From CAVXHQ01 sp963789535 (GTDB lineage: Bacteria; Pseudomonadota; Alphaproteobacteria; Rhodobacterales; Rhodobacteraceae), in contig CAWBKU010000004.1 in assembly GCA_963789535.1 (NCBI GenBank), positions 186,001 through 250,000 on the forward strand: DNA of 64,000 nt, read 5' to 3'. The position numbers were made by a program, and so were the translations under genes. Positions within the stretch are counted from its first letter, which is position 1; each line of letters starts with the position of its first letter. Under the pieces are notes generated by a model that saw nothing but the letters and a program-made list of their open reading frames with translations, did not search any database and had not been told where the DNA came from. Of this stretch, positions 18,163 through 26,647 are shown piece after piece.

Positions 18163-18895
18163 GACGCCTGACCCGTTCGTCCATCATCCCGAACTGCGCG
18201 ACCGCATCGCGGACCCGGAAACCTCGCGCTTCCGGACCTTCCGAGCGGAGGCGCTTATCCTGCAAGAGCCGCATCTGCGGGACTGGGTGTATCCCGAAGC
18301 ACGGCGCGAGGCGATCCGGGCCGAGGCGCTGGCCGGCCATTCCGGCGATCTCTGGATCTTCGGCTACGGCTCACTGATGTGGAACCCGGCCCTGCGCTTC
18401 GCCGAGGTGCGGCGAGCACATGTCCCGGACCATGCGCGCCGTCTGATCCTCGTGGACCACCGGGGCGCCCGCGGAACGGCCGAGGCACCGGGCCTGATGG
18501 CGATGCTCGACGCGGGCGACGGCTGTGATGGTCTGGCTTTCCGGATCGCCGCAGCCGATGTGGATACCGAAACCGATATTCTCTTTCAGCGTGAAATGCT
18601 GGCGCCCGGCTACCTCGCCCGGTTCATCCCGGCCAGGATCGGCGATGAGGAGGTCCGAGTGCTGTCCTTTCTCGCGGATCACGACGTACCCGATGTCCGC
18701 CCGGACCTGACACACGAGGAGCAGGTCCGCTACGTCGCCCACGGGGCTGGAGACCTCGGCACCAGCCGGGACTACCTCGCCAGCATCGTCGGGCATCTGG
18801 GCGAACTCGGCATCGTCGACCAGCCTTGCACCGACCTTCTGAACGCGGTCGATAGCTACCTCGCGGCGACTGCCGAAAGGGAGCCTGCCCCATGA
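18155..18895 (+). CDS. chaC: ChaC-type gamma-glutamylcyclotransferase
   Basis: A 246-residue protein starting at TTG 18155 with GAAGGAGA upstream, inside the end of the GNAT gene. The family's substrate-loop motif FGYGSLMWNP is present, followed by RRAHVPDHARRLILVDHRGARGT, and REMLAPGYLARFIPARI with the conserved glutamate region. ChaC enzymes cleave glutathione to 5-oxoproline and Cys-Gly. The TGA/ATG overlap with the next gene, a dipeptidase, fits a pathway in which Cys-Gly is split next. Confidence 0.9.
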   Translation: MPETPDPFVHHPELRDRIADPETSRFRTFRAEALILQEPHLRDWVYPEARREAIRAEALAGHSGDLWIFGYGSLMWNPALRFAEVRRAHVPDHARRLILVDHRGARGTAEAPGLMAMLDAGDGCDGLAFRIAAADVDTETDILFQREMLAPGYLARFIPARIGDEEVRVLSFLADHDVPDVRPDLTHEEQVRYVAHGAGDLGTSRDYLASIVGHLGELGIVDQPCTDLLNAVDSYLAATAEREPAP

Positions 18896-19956
18896 CCGCC
18901 CTAGTCCCCTTTTTCGACGGCCATAACGACTTCCTCCTGCGGCTGATGAAGATGCCCACCCCACGGGAAGAGACCTGGCTCGGCGCGGGCAGCCATGGCC
19001 ATCTCGACCTCGCCCGGATGAAGGCCTCCGGCTTCGCGGGCGGGCTTTTCGCGATCTTCGTGCCGCCGGCGTCCGGTGGTCCGCCGCCCGATTTCAAGGC
19101 GCTGATGGCCGACCCGCCCTATGCGCTGCCGATGCCGCCCGAGATGATGCACGCGCAGGCCCAACCCGACGCGCTGACCATGGCCGGGCTTCTGCACTGG
19201 ATGGAGCGGGCGGCGCCGCAGGATTTCCGCGTCTGCCGTTCGGTGCCTGAGATCCGCGCCGCGATGGAGGTGCGCGTGATCGCGGGCGTCATGCACATGG
19301 AGGGCGCGGAGGCGATCGGGCCGGATCTCGACGCGCTCCATCTCTTTCACGACATCGGCCTGCGGTCGCTCGGCCCGGTCTGGAGCCGGCCCACGATCTT
19401 CGGCCACGGCGTGCCGATGGCGTTCCCCGGCTCGCCCGACACCGGGCCGGGCCTCACCGCGAAGGGCCGCGACCTCGTCCGTCTCTGCGACGAACTCGGC
19501 ATTCTGATCGACCTGTCGCACCTTAACGAGAAGGGGTTCGACGACGTGGCCCGCGTCTCGGATGCACCGCTCGTCGCCACGCACTCGAACGCCCATGCGC
19601 TCTGCGCCAGTCCGCGCAACCTCACGGATCGGCAGCTTCACATGATCCGCGAGCGCGGTGGCATGGTGGGGTTCAACTTTGCGACCTTCTACCTCAATGC
19701 GGACGGCACCGCCGCGTCCGGCACAGGCTGGGACACGATGCTACGCCACCTCGACCACCTGATCGCCGAGGCGGGGGAGGATCACGTCGGACTCGGTTCG
19801 GATTTCGACGGCTGCGTGCTGCCCGATCTCATCGGTGACGTGACCGGCGTTCCGCTTCTCTTCGAGGCGATGGGCGCGCATGGCTACGACGCGCCGCTCC
19901 TCGGCAAACTCGCGCGCGACAACTGGCTCGCCTGCCTCAACCGGTGCCTTCGCTGA
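18892..19956 (+). CDS. M19 (renal/membrane-type) dipeptidase
   Basis: A 354-residue zinc dipeptidase. FFDGHNDFLLR supplies the N-terminal HxD metal ligands, VMHMEGAEAIG the bridging glutamate, and ATHSNAHALC and GLGSDFDGCVLP the remaining metal and substrate-binding segments. The family hydrolyses dipeptides, classically Cys-Gly from glutathione breakdown. There is no signal peptide, so it is probably cytoplasmic, like its partner ChaC. The ATG overlaps the chaC stop (ATGA). Confidence 0.93.
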   Translation: MTALVPFFDGHNDFLLRLMKMPTPREETWLGAGSHGHLDLARMKASGFAGGLFAIFVPPASGGPPPDFKALMADPPYALPMPPEMMHAQAQPDALTMAGLLHWMERAAPQDFRVCRSVPEIRAAMEVRVIAGVMHMEGAEAIGPDLDALHLFHDIGLRSLGPVWSRPTIFGHGVPMAFPGSPDTGPGLTAKGRDLVRLCDELGILIDLSHLNEKGFDDVARVSDAPLVATHSNAHALCASPRNLTDRQLHMIRERGGMVGFNFATFYLNADGTAASGTGWDTMLRHLDHLIAEAGEDHVGLGSDFDGCVLPDLIGDVTGVPLLFEAMGAHGYDAPLLGKLARDNWLACLNRCLR

Positions 19957-20071
19957 TGCGCGGCGGAGGCGAAATCGCGCTCACGCCGCCGAGCTTCACA
20001 AGGCGCGACCGACGGAGCATCGCCATGATCGCCTGCCAGCCATCGGCATCACCGGAACGAAGGAGGCCGCA

Positions 20072-21568
20072 ATGAAGAACGAGGAAGAAACCCTCGATCC
20101 GTCCGACTGGACGGAGGCACGCAAGCTTGCGCATCGCATGGTCGACGACGCCGTCCGCCACCTCGACGAGGTGCGCGAGCGTTATGTCTGGCAGCCGATC
20201 CCCGAGGACGTGAGGGCCCGTTTCCGCACGCCCCTGCCTACGGGCCCGCAGCCGCTCGGCGACGTCTACGAGGAGTTGCGAGCCAACATGCTACCCTATG
20301 CCATGGGCAACATCCATCCCCGCTTTTGGGGCTGGTACATGGGTTCGGGGAACTTCACCGGCGCGCTCGGCGACTTCCTCGCCGCAATCGACGGATCCAA
20401 CCTCGGCGGCGGGTCCACGGCGGCTGCCATGATTGATATGCAGGTGATCGACTGGTTCAAGGAGATGATGGAATTCCCGTCGACCGCCAGTGGCACGCTG
20501 ACGAGCGGCGGCTCCATGGCCAACCTGCTGGCCCACACCATCACCCGCAACATGATGGCGGGCGTGGACGTCCGGGCCGAGGGCATCGTGGGCCTCGCCC
20601 GGCCCTTGCGCTTCTACGCCTCTGACCAGGTCCACAGCTGCCACCAGAAGGCCCTCGAGACGCTGGGCCTCGGGGCGCGGTCGCTCCGCATGGTCGCGTC
20701 GGACGAAAGGAAGCGCATCGACCTGTCCGCGCTGGAGGCGGCGATCGCGGAGGACCGGGCGGCGGGCGTCGCGCCCGTCTGCGTCATCGGTACAGCGGGC
20801 ACGACAAACACGGGCGCGACGGACAATCTGTGCGCGCTTGCCGCGATCTGCCGGCGCGAAGGCCTTCGTTTTCACGTGGACGGCTGTATCGGCGCCTTCC
20901 TGAAGATCGCCACCGAGAATCGCGCCCTGGTGGCGGGCATCGAGCTGGCCGATTCTGTCGCGCTCGATCCGCACAAGTGGCTGCACACGCCTTTCGAGGC
21001 GGGCTGCGTGCTGGTGCGCGACGCCGACCGGCATTTCGAGACCTTCGAGATGCATGGAGAGTATCTCCAGTTACAGACTCGAGGCATGATCGCGGGAAAG
21101 TTTCTCGCCGACTACGGGCTGGAACTGAGTCGCGGCTTCAAGGCGCTGAAGATCTGGATGTCGCTGAAGGAGAACGGTGCGCAGAAGCTCGGGCGGCTGA
21201 TCGACCAGAATATTGCGCAGGCCCGCCATCTAAAAAGACTGATCGCTGCCGAGTCACGGCTGGAACTCGTAGCCCCGGTCGACCTCAACATCGTCTGCTT
21301 CCGATATGCCGACGGCCTGAAGGACGAGGCGGCCCTCAAGGCGGTCAACACCGAGATCATGCTGCGCATCCAGGAGTCAGGCGTCGCCATCCTGTCCGAT
21401 ACGACCGTCTCGGGCCGCCACTGCCTCAGGGTCGCCATCAACAACCACAGGACGACGCGCCGGGATCTGTCGCTTCTCCTGTCGGAAGTCCTGCGAACCG
21501 GAGAGCGGGTTGCACACGAGCAGGCGCGGCCGGCAGCTCCCGTTTCGACTTCTCGGGAAAAAGGCTGA
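20072..21568 (+). CDS. PLP-dependent group II amino-acid decarboxylase
   Basis: A 498-residue decarboxylase of the aromatic-amino-acid/glutamate/cysteine-sulfinate type. NIHPRFWGWYMGSGN and FPSTASGTLTSGGSMANLLA bind substrate and PLP phosphate, HVDGCIGAF holds the PLP-aspartate region, and DPHKWLHTPFEAGC has the Schiff-base lysine. The start ATG 20072 follows AAGGAGG. It is the last gene of the cluster, 115 bp after the dipeptidase. By context it might act on cysteine or a cysteine derivative; the sequence alone does not fix the substrate. Confidence 0.92.
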   Translation: MKNEEETLDPSDWTEARKLAHRMVDDAVRHLDEVRERYVWQPIPEDVRARFRTPLPTGPQPLGDVYEELRANMLPYAMGNIHPRFWGWYMGSGNFTGALGDFLAAIDGSNLGGGSTAAAMIDMQVIDWFKEMMEFPSTASGTLTSGGSMANLLAHTITRNMMAGVDVRAEGIVGLARPLRFYASDQVHSCHQKALETLGLGARSLRMVASDERKRIDLSALEAAIAEDRAAGVAPVCVIGTAGTTNTGATDNLCALAAICRREGLRFHVDGCIGAFLKIATENRALVAGIELADSVALDPHKWLHTPFEAGCVLVRDADRHFETFEMHGEYLQLQTRGMIAGKFLADYGLELSRGFKALKIWMSLKENGAQKLGRLIDQNIAQARHLKRLIAAESRLELVAPVDLNIVCFRYADGLKDEAALKAVNTEIMLRIQESGVAILSDTTVSGRHCLRVAINNHRTTRRDLSLLLSEVLRTGERVAHEQARPAAPVSTSREKG

Positions 21569-21737
21569 CCACCCACGCGCGTAGTCGAACAGGCTGCGCT
21601 GGAGCCCGGGGAGCGAAGCGCCACGGCCCTCGACCAGGTGTCGCCGCGATTGCCGGGAATGCTCTCCGACACGCAGTGGTCTCTTCGGTCCTGAGCCCGA
21701 ATTTCCGCTATTTGGGCGAATAGTTGCTTCTGAGTAA

Positions 21738-22796
21738 GTCTGTCATGCGCTTTTCACCCAGGCGTCCCTGCCATCCCGCCCCATTGAGCGTGGACGCCCC
21801 GGTCCTGGCCTGCTCGCCCACGTTCTGGTCAACAAATACGCCGATCATCTGCCGCTCTACCGCCAGAGCCAGATCTTCGAGCGTGATGGGCTCGACATCG
21901 ACCGTTCGACGCTGGCGGACTGGGTGGGGAAGAGCACCGCGCTACTCGAGCCGCTGGCGGACGCCATCGGCCGGCACGTCTTGGCCGGACAGGCGATCTT
22001 CGCGGACGACACGCCCGTCCGGATGCTGGCACCCGGCACCGGCAAGACGGCCACGGCACGGCTCTGGGCCTATGCGCGAGATGAGCGACCCTGGGGCGGT
22101 GCCGCACCGCCCGCCAGCTGGTATCGGTTCTCGCCGGATCGGAAGGGTCAGCATCCGAAGGACCATCTCGCCGACTACCGCGGCTGGATGCATGCCGACG
22201 GTTACGCCGGGTTCGAGGACATCTACCGGTCCGGCGACATCCGCGAGGTCGCCTGCATGGCCCATGTCAGGCGCAAGTTCGTCGACGTTCATCGGGTCCA
22301 GGGCTCGGCCATCGCCGAGGAGGCCATCGCGCGCATCGCCCAACTCTACGGCGTCGAGAAGGAGGTGAGAGCCTCGCCCCCGGATAGGCGCGTCGAGATC
22401 CGGCAGGCCAAGGCGGTGTCGATCTTCGACGACCTCGAGGCCTGGCTGCACCTCCAGCTGCCATCCATCTCCGGCAAGTCGCCGCTGGCCGTGGCGATCC
22501 GCTACGCCCTGACCCGCATGAAGCGGCTCCGGCCCTATCTCGATTGTGGGGTCCTGGAGCTGGACAACAACACGGCCGAACGTGCGATGCGCTCCGTCGC
22601 GATCGGTCGGAAGAACTACCTCTTCGTCGGCTCGCTCACCGGCGGCCGCGCCGCTGCCATCGCCTATACCCTCATCGAGACCGCCAAGCTCAACGGTGTC
22701 GATCCGCAGGCTTGGCTCGCCGATACCCTCGCCCGCATCCCCGACTACAAGATCACCCGCGTGGACGACCTGCTGCCGTGGAACCGGCCGAAGTAG
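21738..22796 (+). mobile_element. IS66 family transposase (TnpC) fragment, N-terminus missing
   Basis: An open frame of about 350 codons encodes the C-terminal two thirds of an IS66 transposase: LPSRPIERGRPGPG, LLAHVLVNKYADHLPLYRQSQ, FADDTPVRML, a DDE region including MHADGYAGFEDIY, and VLELDNNTAERAMRS followed by the family end DDLLPWNRPK. The frame is closed upstream by TAA 21735-21737, and tnpA and tnpB are absent. The N-terminal about 160 residues are lost, so this is a dead remnant. No terminal inverted repeats were found. It marks an old rearrangement at the end of the metabolic cluster. Confidence 0.88.
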
Positions 22797-23206
22797 AGCA
22801 GTCAGCCCGGACGGTTACGCCCGCGCTAGCGTCTCGATGAAAGACCGCTTCGGCCGTATGCCGTGAGCGCGCTACCGCACTTGCATCGGTCCGGTCCCCG
22901 CCCTCTCCGGCTGCTCAGCCCAATACGACGCAATGACCAGACACGGTTCGACCGCAGTTCCACAACGCGCAAACGGGACCGTAATCCAACTCCTTTAGTG
23001 TCTTGAAAAATCTGTTCCTTTGCAACGCCTTAAAACCTGAACACCGAAACGGCGCCGTCATGAGGTCCGGAGAATATCCGCCCTGAGAGACCGCTTCCGG
23101 GCCTCCTGGAGCAGCGTTCGGTGCTCAGCCCCACCCGCATAACCCCCGAAAACAACGGAAAAATCCGGCCGCAGCCGGATCGGGAGAACGCTTTCACGAG
23201 GGCGAG

Positions 23207-23220
23207 TGGCGGAGGAGGTG
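23207..23220. repeat. Left attachment site (copy of tRNA-Ser 3' end)
   Basis: TGGCGGAGGAGGTG is identical to 34928-34941, the CCA end and acceptor arm of tRNA-Ser read on the plus strand. Integration into a tRNA leaves the intact gene at one end and a copy of its 3' end at the other, as here. The core is short, but it coincides with a composition change and paired arm repeats. Confidence 0.65.
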
Positions 23221-23292
23221 TCCGCCATACGCCAAATCGTTACAGCAAAAATAGAATAATATCAGTTACTTACAAAATAGTTCGTGAGCGAC

Positions 23293-23318
23293 TTGTGCAG
23301 CAAGACATGCTGCAAATC
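23293..23318. repeat. Integrase/excisionase arm-site candidate, left copy
   Basis: The 26-bp stretch begins TTGTGCAGCA and matches 34816-34841 at 22 of 26 positions in the same orientation. It lies 73 bp inside the left attachment site. Paired sites like this normally bind the recombinase arm domain or an excisionase. Confidence 0.55.
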
Positions 23319-23361
23319 TCATTGGCGACTTACTACGAATCCCCTATCATCACGAATCGAA

Positions 23362-23392
23362 AACCCCGGCAGAGGACAAATCTGCCGGGGTT
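23362..23392. terminator. Perfect 12-bp stem hairpin
   Basis: AACCCCGGCAGA (23362-23373) pairs exactly with TCTGCCGGGGTT (23381-23392) around a 7-nt loop. It stands about 80 bp before the primase gene and near the left end of the element, so it may insulate the element from outside transcription. The short T-run is weak. Confidence 0.6.
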
Positions 23393-23471
23393 CTGTCGAT
23401 AATGAAACGCCAACCCCTAATCAGCATTTCGAGCGATTTGCGAAAGGACTTAACGATGAAATCGACCCCCC

Positions 23472-25571
23472 GTGAGAAAGGCCAGTTCCGTGAATGTAAA
23501 TAGCCGAAACATAGTCCCCGATCAAGACCCTCTGGACAGGCCGATCACGGTCACGCTCTTCCCCAATGAGAAGGCATACAGCAAGGCCGAGAAGACCCTG
23601 AGCCTGCGCAAGCTGGCCCACGGCATCGAACGCAAAATGGCCCCGAGCAAGGACCGGCTGCCTTTCCTGAAGGGCGCGACGTTCGGCGACGTGCCGTCCG
23701 AAAAGCGATGCCTGCGCTATGACGCCAACGTCCTGAGCATCACGGGTGTTGAAGCCGACTATGACGCGGGCGACGTGGCCCCTGAGGAGGCCGTGGGGCT
23801 TGTCGAGAAGGCCGGTATCACCGCCCTGATCTACACGACACCTAGCGACGGTAAGCCCGGGAAGGGGCGGCGCTGGCGCGTCTTCTGCCCTTTGAGCAAA
23901 GCCCACTCCCCCGAACAACGGACTGCCCTTCTGGCGCGGCTCAACGGGGCGCTGGGGGGCATCATCGCAGACGAGTCCTTCACGCTTTCGCAGGCATACT
24001 ACTACGGCGGCGAGGGCAAGCCCGTGAAGACCTACCTTGCATCGGGGAGGTATCTGGATACTGCATCCGATCTGGACGCAGGGGCAATCGGCAAGCGCGG
24101 CGGCACGGGTGGCGCGGCAACCGCACTGGATGAAAAGCAGGCGTTGAAGGCCATAAAGTGCGGCGAGGCATATCACACCAATATCGTCGCCCTTTTGGGC
24201 AAGTGGTCCACCGCTGGCGTCCCTTATCTCGAGTCGCAACAGCGCATCCTCGCCGCACTGGACGCGGTGCCCGAGGCGGATCGTGACCAGCGATGGCATG
24301 ACCGCAAGGGCGATCTGCCCCGGACCCTCGCCTATATCTACGGCAAGCGAGTCGCTGAACCGCAGGACGACTTCAATGCTGATCTGGACGCGGCATGGGC
24401 GGCGTCGGATATGGTGCCTGAAGTGGTCCTGTCCGACGAAGAGATGGCAGGCATCCTCGAAATGGTGCATGGCCCTCAGGCCGCGAAACAGGCGCAGCCC
24501 TACTTCACCGACATGGCCGATCTTCTGTCCTCGCCTGCGCCTGAGCGTGAGTGGCATGTAGAGGGCTGGATACCGGCCAAGACCGTTCACATGATGGGCG
24601 GTGACGGCGGCACCGGCAAGAGCCTCTTGGCCGTCCAGATGGCCGTAGCGACCGGCGCGGGGGCCACATGGCTTGGCAGCCCGATTATGCGCCCCGGCGT
24701 GGCCCTCTACTACGGCGCTGAAGACGATCAAGACGAACTGCACCGCCGCTTTGCCGACGTATGCCGTGCAATGGATATCGACCCGGCAGAGCATCGCGGG
24801 CGCATCGGTCTGAGGGCAGCCATCGCCGAAGACACGATCTTCGCCGTCGCCGACCGGCGCACGGGCAAGGTCACGCCGACGCCCGTGATGAAACGGATCG
24901 AAGCCGAGATAGCCGCCCTCAAACCGTCGCTTGTCGTCCTCGACACGCTGGCAAACCTTCATGCGCTGGAGTCCAATTCTCAGGAGCATGGGAAGGCGTT
25001 TATATCGCTCTTGATCGGCATAGCGCAGCGCACCGGCTGCACCTTCCTGTTGCTGGCGCACCCGTCAAGGTCTGGCATGGCAAGCGGCGACGGCGATGGC
25101 TTTTCGGTCGCGTGGTCGAACTCCGTCCGGTCCCGCTCCTATTTCGAGAAAGACCCGACCGACCCGGATATCCGCACCCTTACCCTGAAGAAGTCGAACT
25201 ACGGGGCAAGCGGCCTGTCCATGAATGTGATGTGGTCGAACGGGGCGTTCGATGTGGTGACGGATGCCCATGCCACGGCGTCCCGCGCCAAGCATGTCTT
25301 CCTGACGATCCTCGATAGGATGACAGCGGCGGGCCGTTTCTTCCTGCCGACCAAGGGCACCAACTACGCCCCGGCTTGCTTTGCCGGGGAGCCTGAGGCG
25401 GATGGCATCACGAAAGACCAGTTCGCCAAGGCAATGACGGCGATGCTCTACAGCCGCGTCCTGACCATCGAAGAATACAAGACGGTAGACCGGAAAGCCC
25501 GAAACCGTTTGGCGCGGGGCGAAGTCGCACTGGGAAAAGAGGAGGACTTTACCGATGACCTTCCCGATTGA
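23472..25571 (+). CDS. Phage/satellite primase-helicase (RepA-like AAA ATPase)
   Basis: A 699-residue replication protein. The N-terminal about 330 residues resemble the primase/AEP-like part of mobile-element replication proteins (ITGVEADYDAG, FCPLSKAHSPEQRTALLARLNG, DRDQRWHDRKGDLPRTLAYIYG). The C-terminal part is a RecA/RepA-type ATPase with Walker A MMGGDGGTGKSLLA, then VALYYGAEDDQDELHRR and Walker B-like LVVLDTLANLHAL. The GTG 23472 start is the most upstream option; GTG 23491 is an alternative. It is the first gene inside the element and presumably replicates it after excision. Confidence 0.85.
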   Translation: MRKASSVNVNSRNIVPDQDPLDRPITVTLFPNEKAYSKAEKTLSLRKLAHGIERKMAPSKDRLPFLKGATFGDVPSEKRCLRYDANVLSITGVEADYDAGDVAPEEAVGLVEKAGITALIYTTPSDGKPGKGRRWRVFCPLSKAHSPEQRTALLARLNGALGGIIADESFTLSQAYYYGGEGKPVKTYLASGRYLDTASDLDAGAIGKRGGTGGAATALDEKQALKAIKCGEAYHTNIVALLGKWSTAGVPYLESQQRILAALDAVPEADRDQRWHDRKGDLPRTLAYIYGKRVAEPQDDFNADLDAAWAASDMVPEVVLSDEEMAGILEMVHGPQAAKQAQPYFTDMADLLSSPAPEREWHVEGWIPAKTVHMMGGDGGTGKSLLAVQMAVATGAGATWLGSPIMRPGVALYYGAEDDQDELHRRFADVCRAMDIDPAEHRGRIGLRAAIAEDTIFAVADRRTGKVTPTPVMKRIEAEIAALKPSLVVLDTLANLHALESNSQEHGKAFISLLIGIAQRTGCTFLLLAHPSRSGMASGDGDGFSVAWSNSVRSRSYFEKDPTDPDIRTLTLKKSNYGASGLSMNVMWSNGAFDVVTDAHATASRAKHVFLTILDRMTAAGRFFLPTKGTNYAPACFAGEPEADGITKDQFAKAMTAMLYSRVLTIEEYKTVDRKARNRLARGEVALGKEEDFTDDLPD

Positions 25572-26023
25572 TCGAATCCGTTTGGCCAGAATCCGTTCCC
25601 TGAACTGGTTCACTGCCCTGAAGCGTTCGGGGCGGGGGACACGGCAGTGTCAAATCAGGGTGCGCCACCATGTTGCGCCACCCCTGCGCCACCACCGCGC
25701 CACCATGCGCGCTACCACCGCGCCACCATGCTGCGCCACCCCCCCCTATACTACGTATAACCCTTGGCGGGCGTTATGCGCCCCGCCTTGGGTCTTAACG
25801 TGTATCGACAAGCCCGACTGTCCTGCCGTGTCATTCTGCCCTGATCCGTTCAGGGCAGTGAGGCATGGCAGTAGGTTCTTCCCGGCGGATGGTCATGCGG
25901 GTGCGCGGAGCCCCGCAGGATTCCCCCATGCAGAAAAAACCGAAATCGGGAGAAACGGATTCTTTCCCCGGTTTCACCCCGGGGCGAACGGTTCCCCCGG
26001 GGCAAACTGAAATGAGGCGATGA
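25572..26023. other. Gap with GCGCCACC repeats and inverted repeats (possible replication origin)
   Basis: It contains six exact GCGCCACC units plus a GCGCTACC variant within 25662-25740, a TATACTACGTATA palindrome-like AT block after them (near 25748-25760), a 13-bp inverted repeat pair (25610-25622 with 25849-25861), and two imperfect ACCCCGGGGC/TCCCCCGGGGC repeats near 25977-26003. No coding frame is convincing. Repeats plus an AT block next to a primase gene resemble a replication origin. Confidence 0.45.
25836..25858. terminator. Hairpin downstream of the primase gene
   Basis: CTGCCCTGA (25836-25844) pairs with TCAGGGCAG (25850-25858) around a 5-nt loop. The right arm also pairs with an upstream copy at 25611-25622, so alternative structures are possible. 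No T-tract follows. Confidence 0.45.
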
Positions 26024-26647
26024 GTGGCATACATATCGAAACGGGAACTCGCCGGTATCGAGGCGATGGTCTGGGGGCCTGAGCCTGAGACGCTGCTGAC
26101 GGCGCAGGAACTCGCCGACTTCCTTGGCACCACGTCGGGCAGGCTGAGCGGGCTGGCGACGGCTGGCATCCTGCCCCGGGATGACCTGAAGCGGTTTCCC
26201 CTCGCACCGGCAGTCCGGGCCTACATCGCCCATGTGAAGGCCAAGCCGTCGTCGGCACTGGCGATGAACCCCGAACTCAATGCCGAGAAGGTCCGCATCG
26301 CCCGGGAGTCCGCCGACAAGCTGGCGTTCCAGAACGCCCGTGCCCGTGGCGACCTGCTCGACGCGGCCACCGTCGCCCGTGAGTGGCAAGGCGTGGTCAA
26401 AGACCTGCGCGCCGCGCTCCTCGCCGTGCCGTCCCGTGTCGCTGGCCTCGCCGGTCTGGACCGCCGTGCAACCGCCGCTTTGGAGGTCGAAATGCGGGCG
26501 GCGATGGAGGCTATCGCCCTAGACCCCGCCGCACAGCCCATAGGCTCGCCGCTGGTAGATGACTCGGGCCTTCCGCGACCCGAGGTAGCCGACGACGACA
26601 ATCGCGCTCCTGAGGCCGTTTTTGAGGGGTCGCCCGATGACCATTGA
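26024..26647 (+). CDS. Terminase small subunit (Nu1-like)
   Basis: A 207-residue protein starting at GTG 26024. Residues about 24-60 (LLTAQELADFLGTTSGRLSGLATAGILPRDD) form a MerR/Nu1-type winged helix for recognising packaging sites. The following helices (MNPELNAEKVRIARESADKLAFQNARARGDLLD) match the oligomerisation region of lambda-like small terminases. It overlaps the large-subunit gene by 11 bases. With the large subunit it starts DNA packaging into heads. Confidence 0.85.
   Translation: MAYISKRELAGIEAMVWGPEPETLLTAQELADFLGTTSGRLSGLATAGILPRDDLKRFPLAPAVRAYIAHVKAKPSSALAMNPELNAEKVRIARESADKLAFQNARARGDLLDAATVAREWQGVVKDLRAALLAVPSRVAGLAGLDRRATAALEVEMRAAMEAIALDPAAQPIGSPLVDDSGLPRPEVADDDNRAPEAVFEGSPDDH

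Larger units (their letters stand above)
22797..23471. other. Gap holding the left end of the integrated element
   Basis: It contains the 14-bp tRNA-Ser 3'-end copy (23207-23220), an arm-type repeat (23293-23318) and a perfect hairpin (23362-23392). Upstream of 23200 is GC-rich sequence with no gene; downstream is AT-richer, changing at the attachment site. No coding frame is credible. Confidence 0.6.

Noticed and set aside
23161..23206. ACGCTTTCACGA near the left attachment site also present in tRNA-Ser
   Set aside because: Order relative to the attachment core is reversed compared with the tRNA, so it is not part of the duplicated end; probably chance.
25640..25760. GCGCCACC repeats as a CRISPR array
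   Set aside because: Units are 8 bp with irregular 1-10 bp spacing; no repeat-spacer structure and no cas genes.
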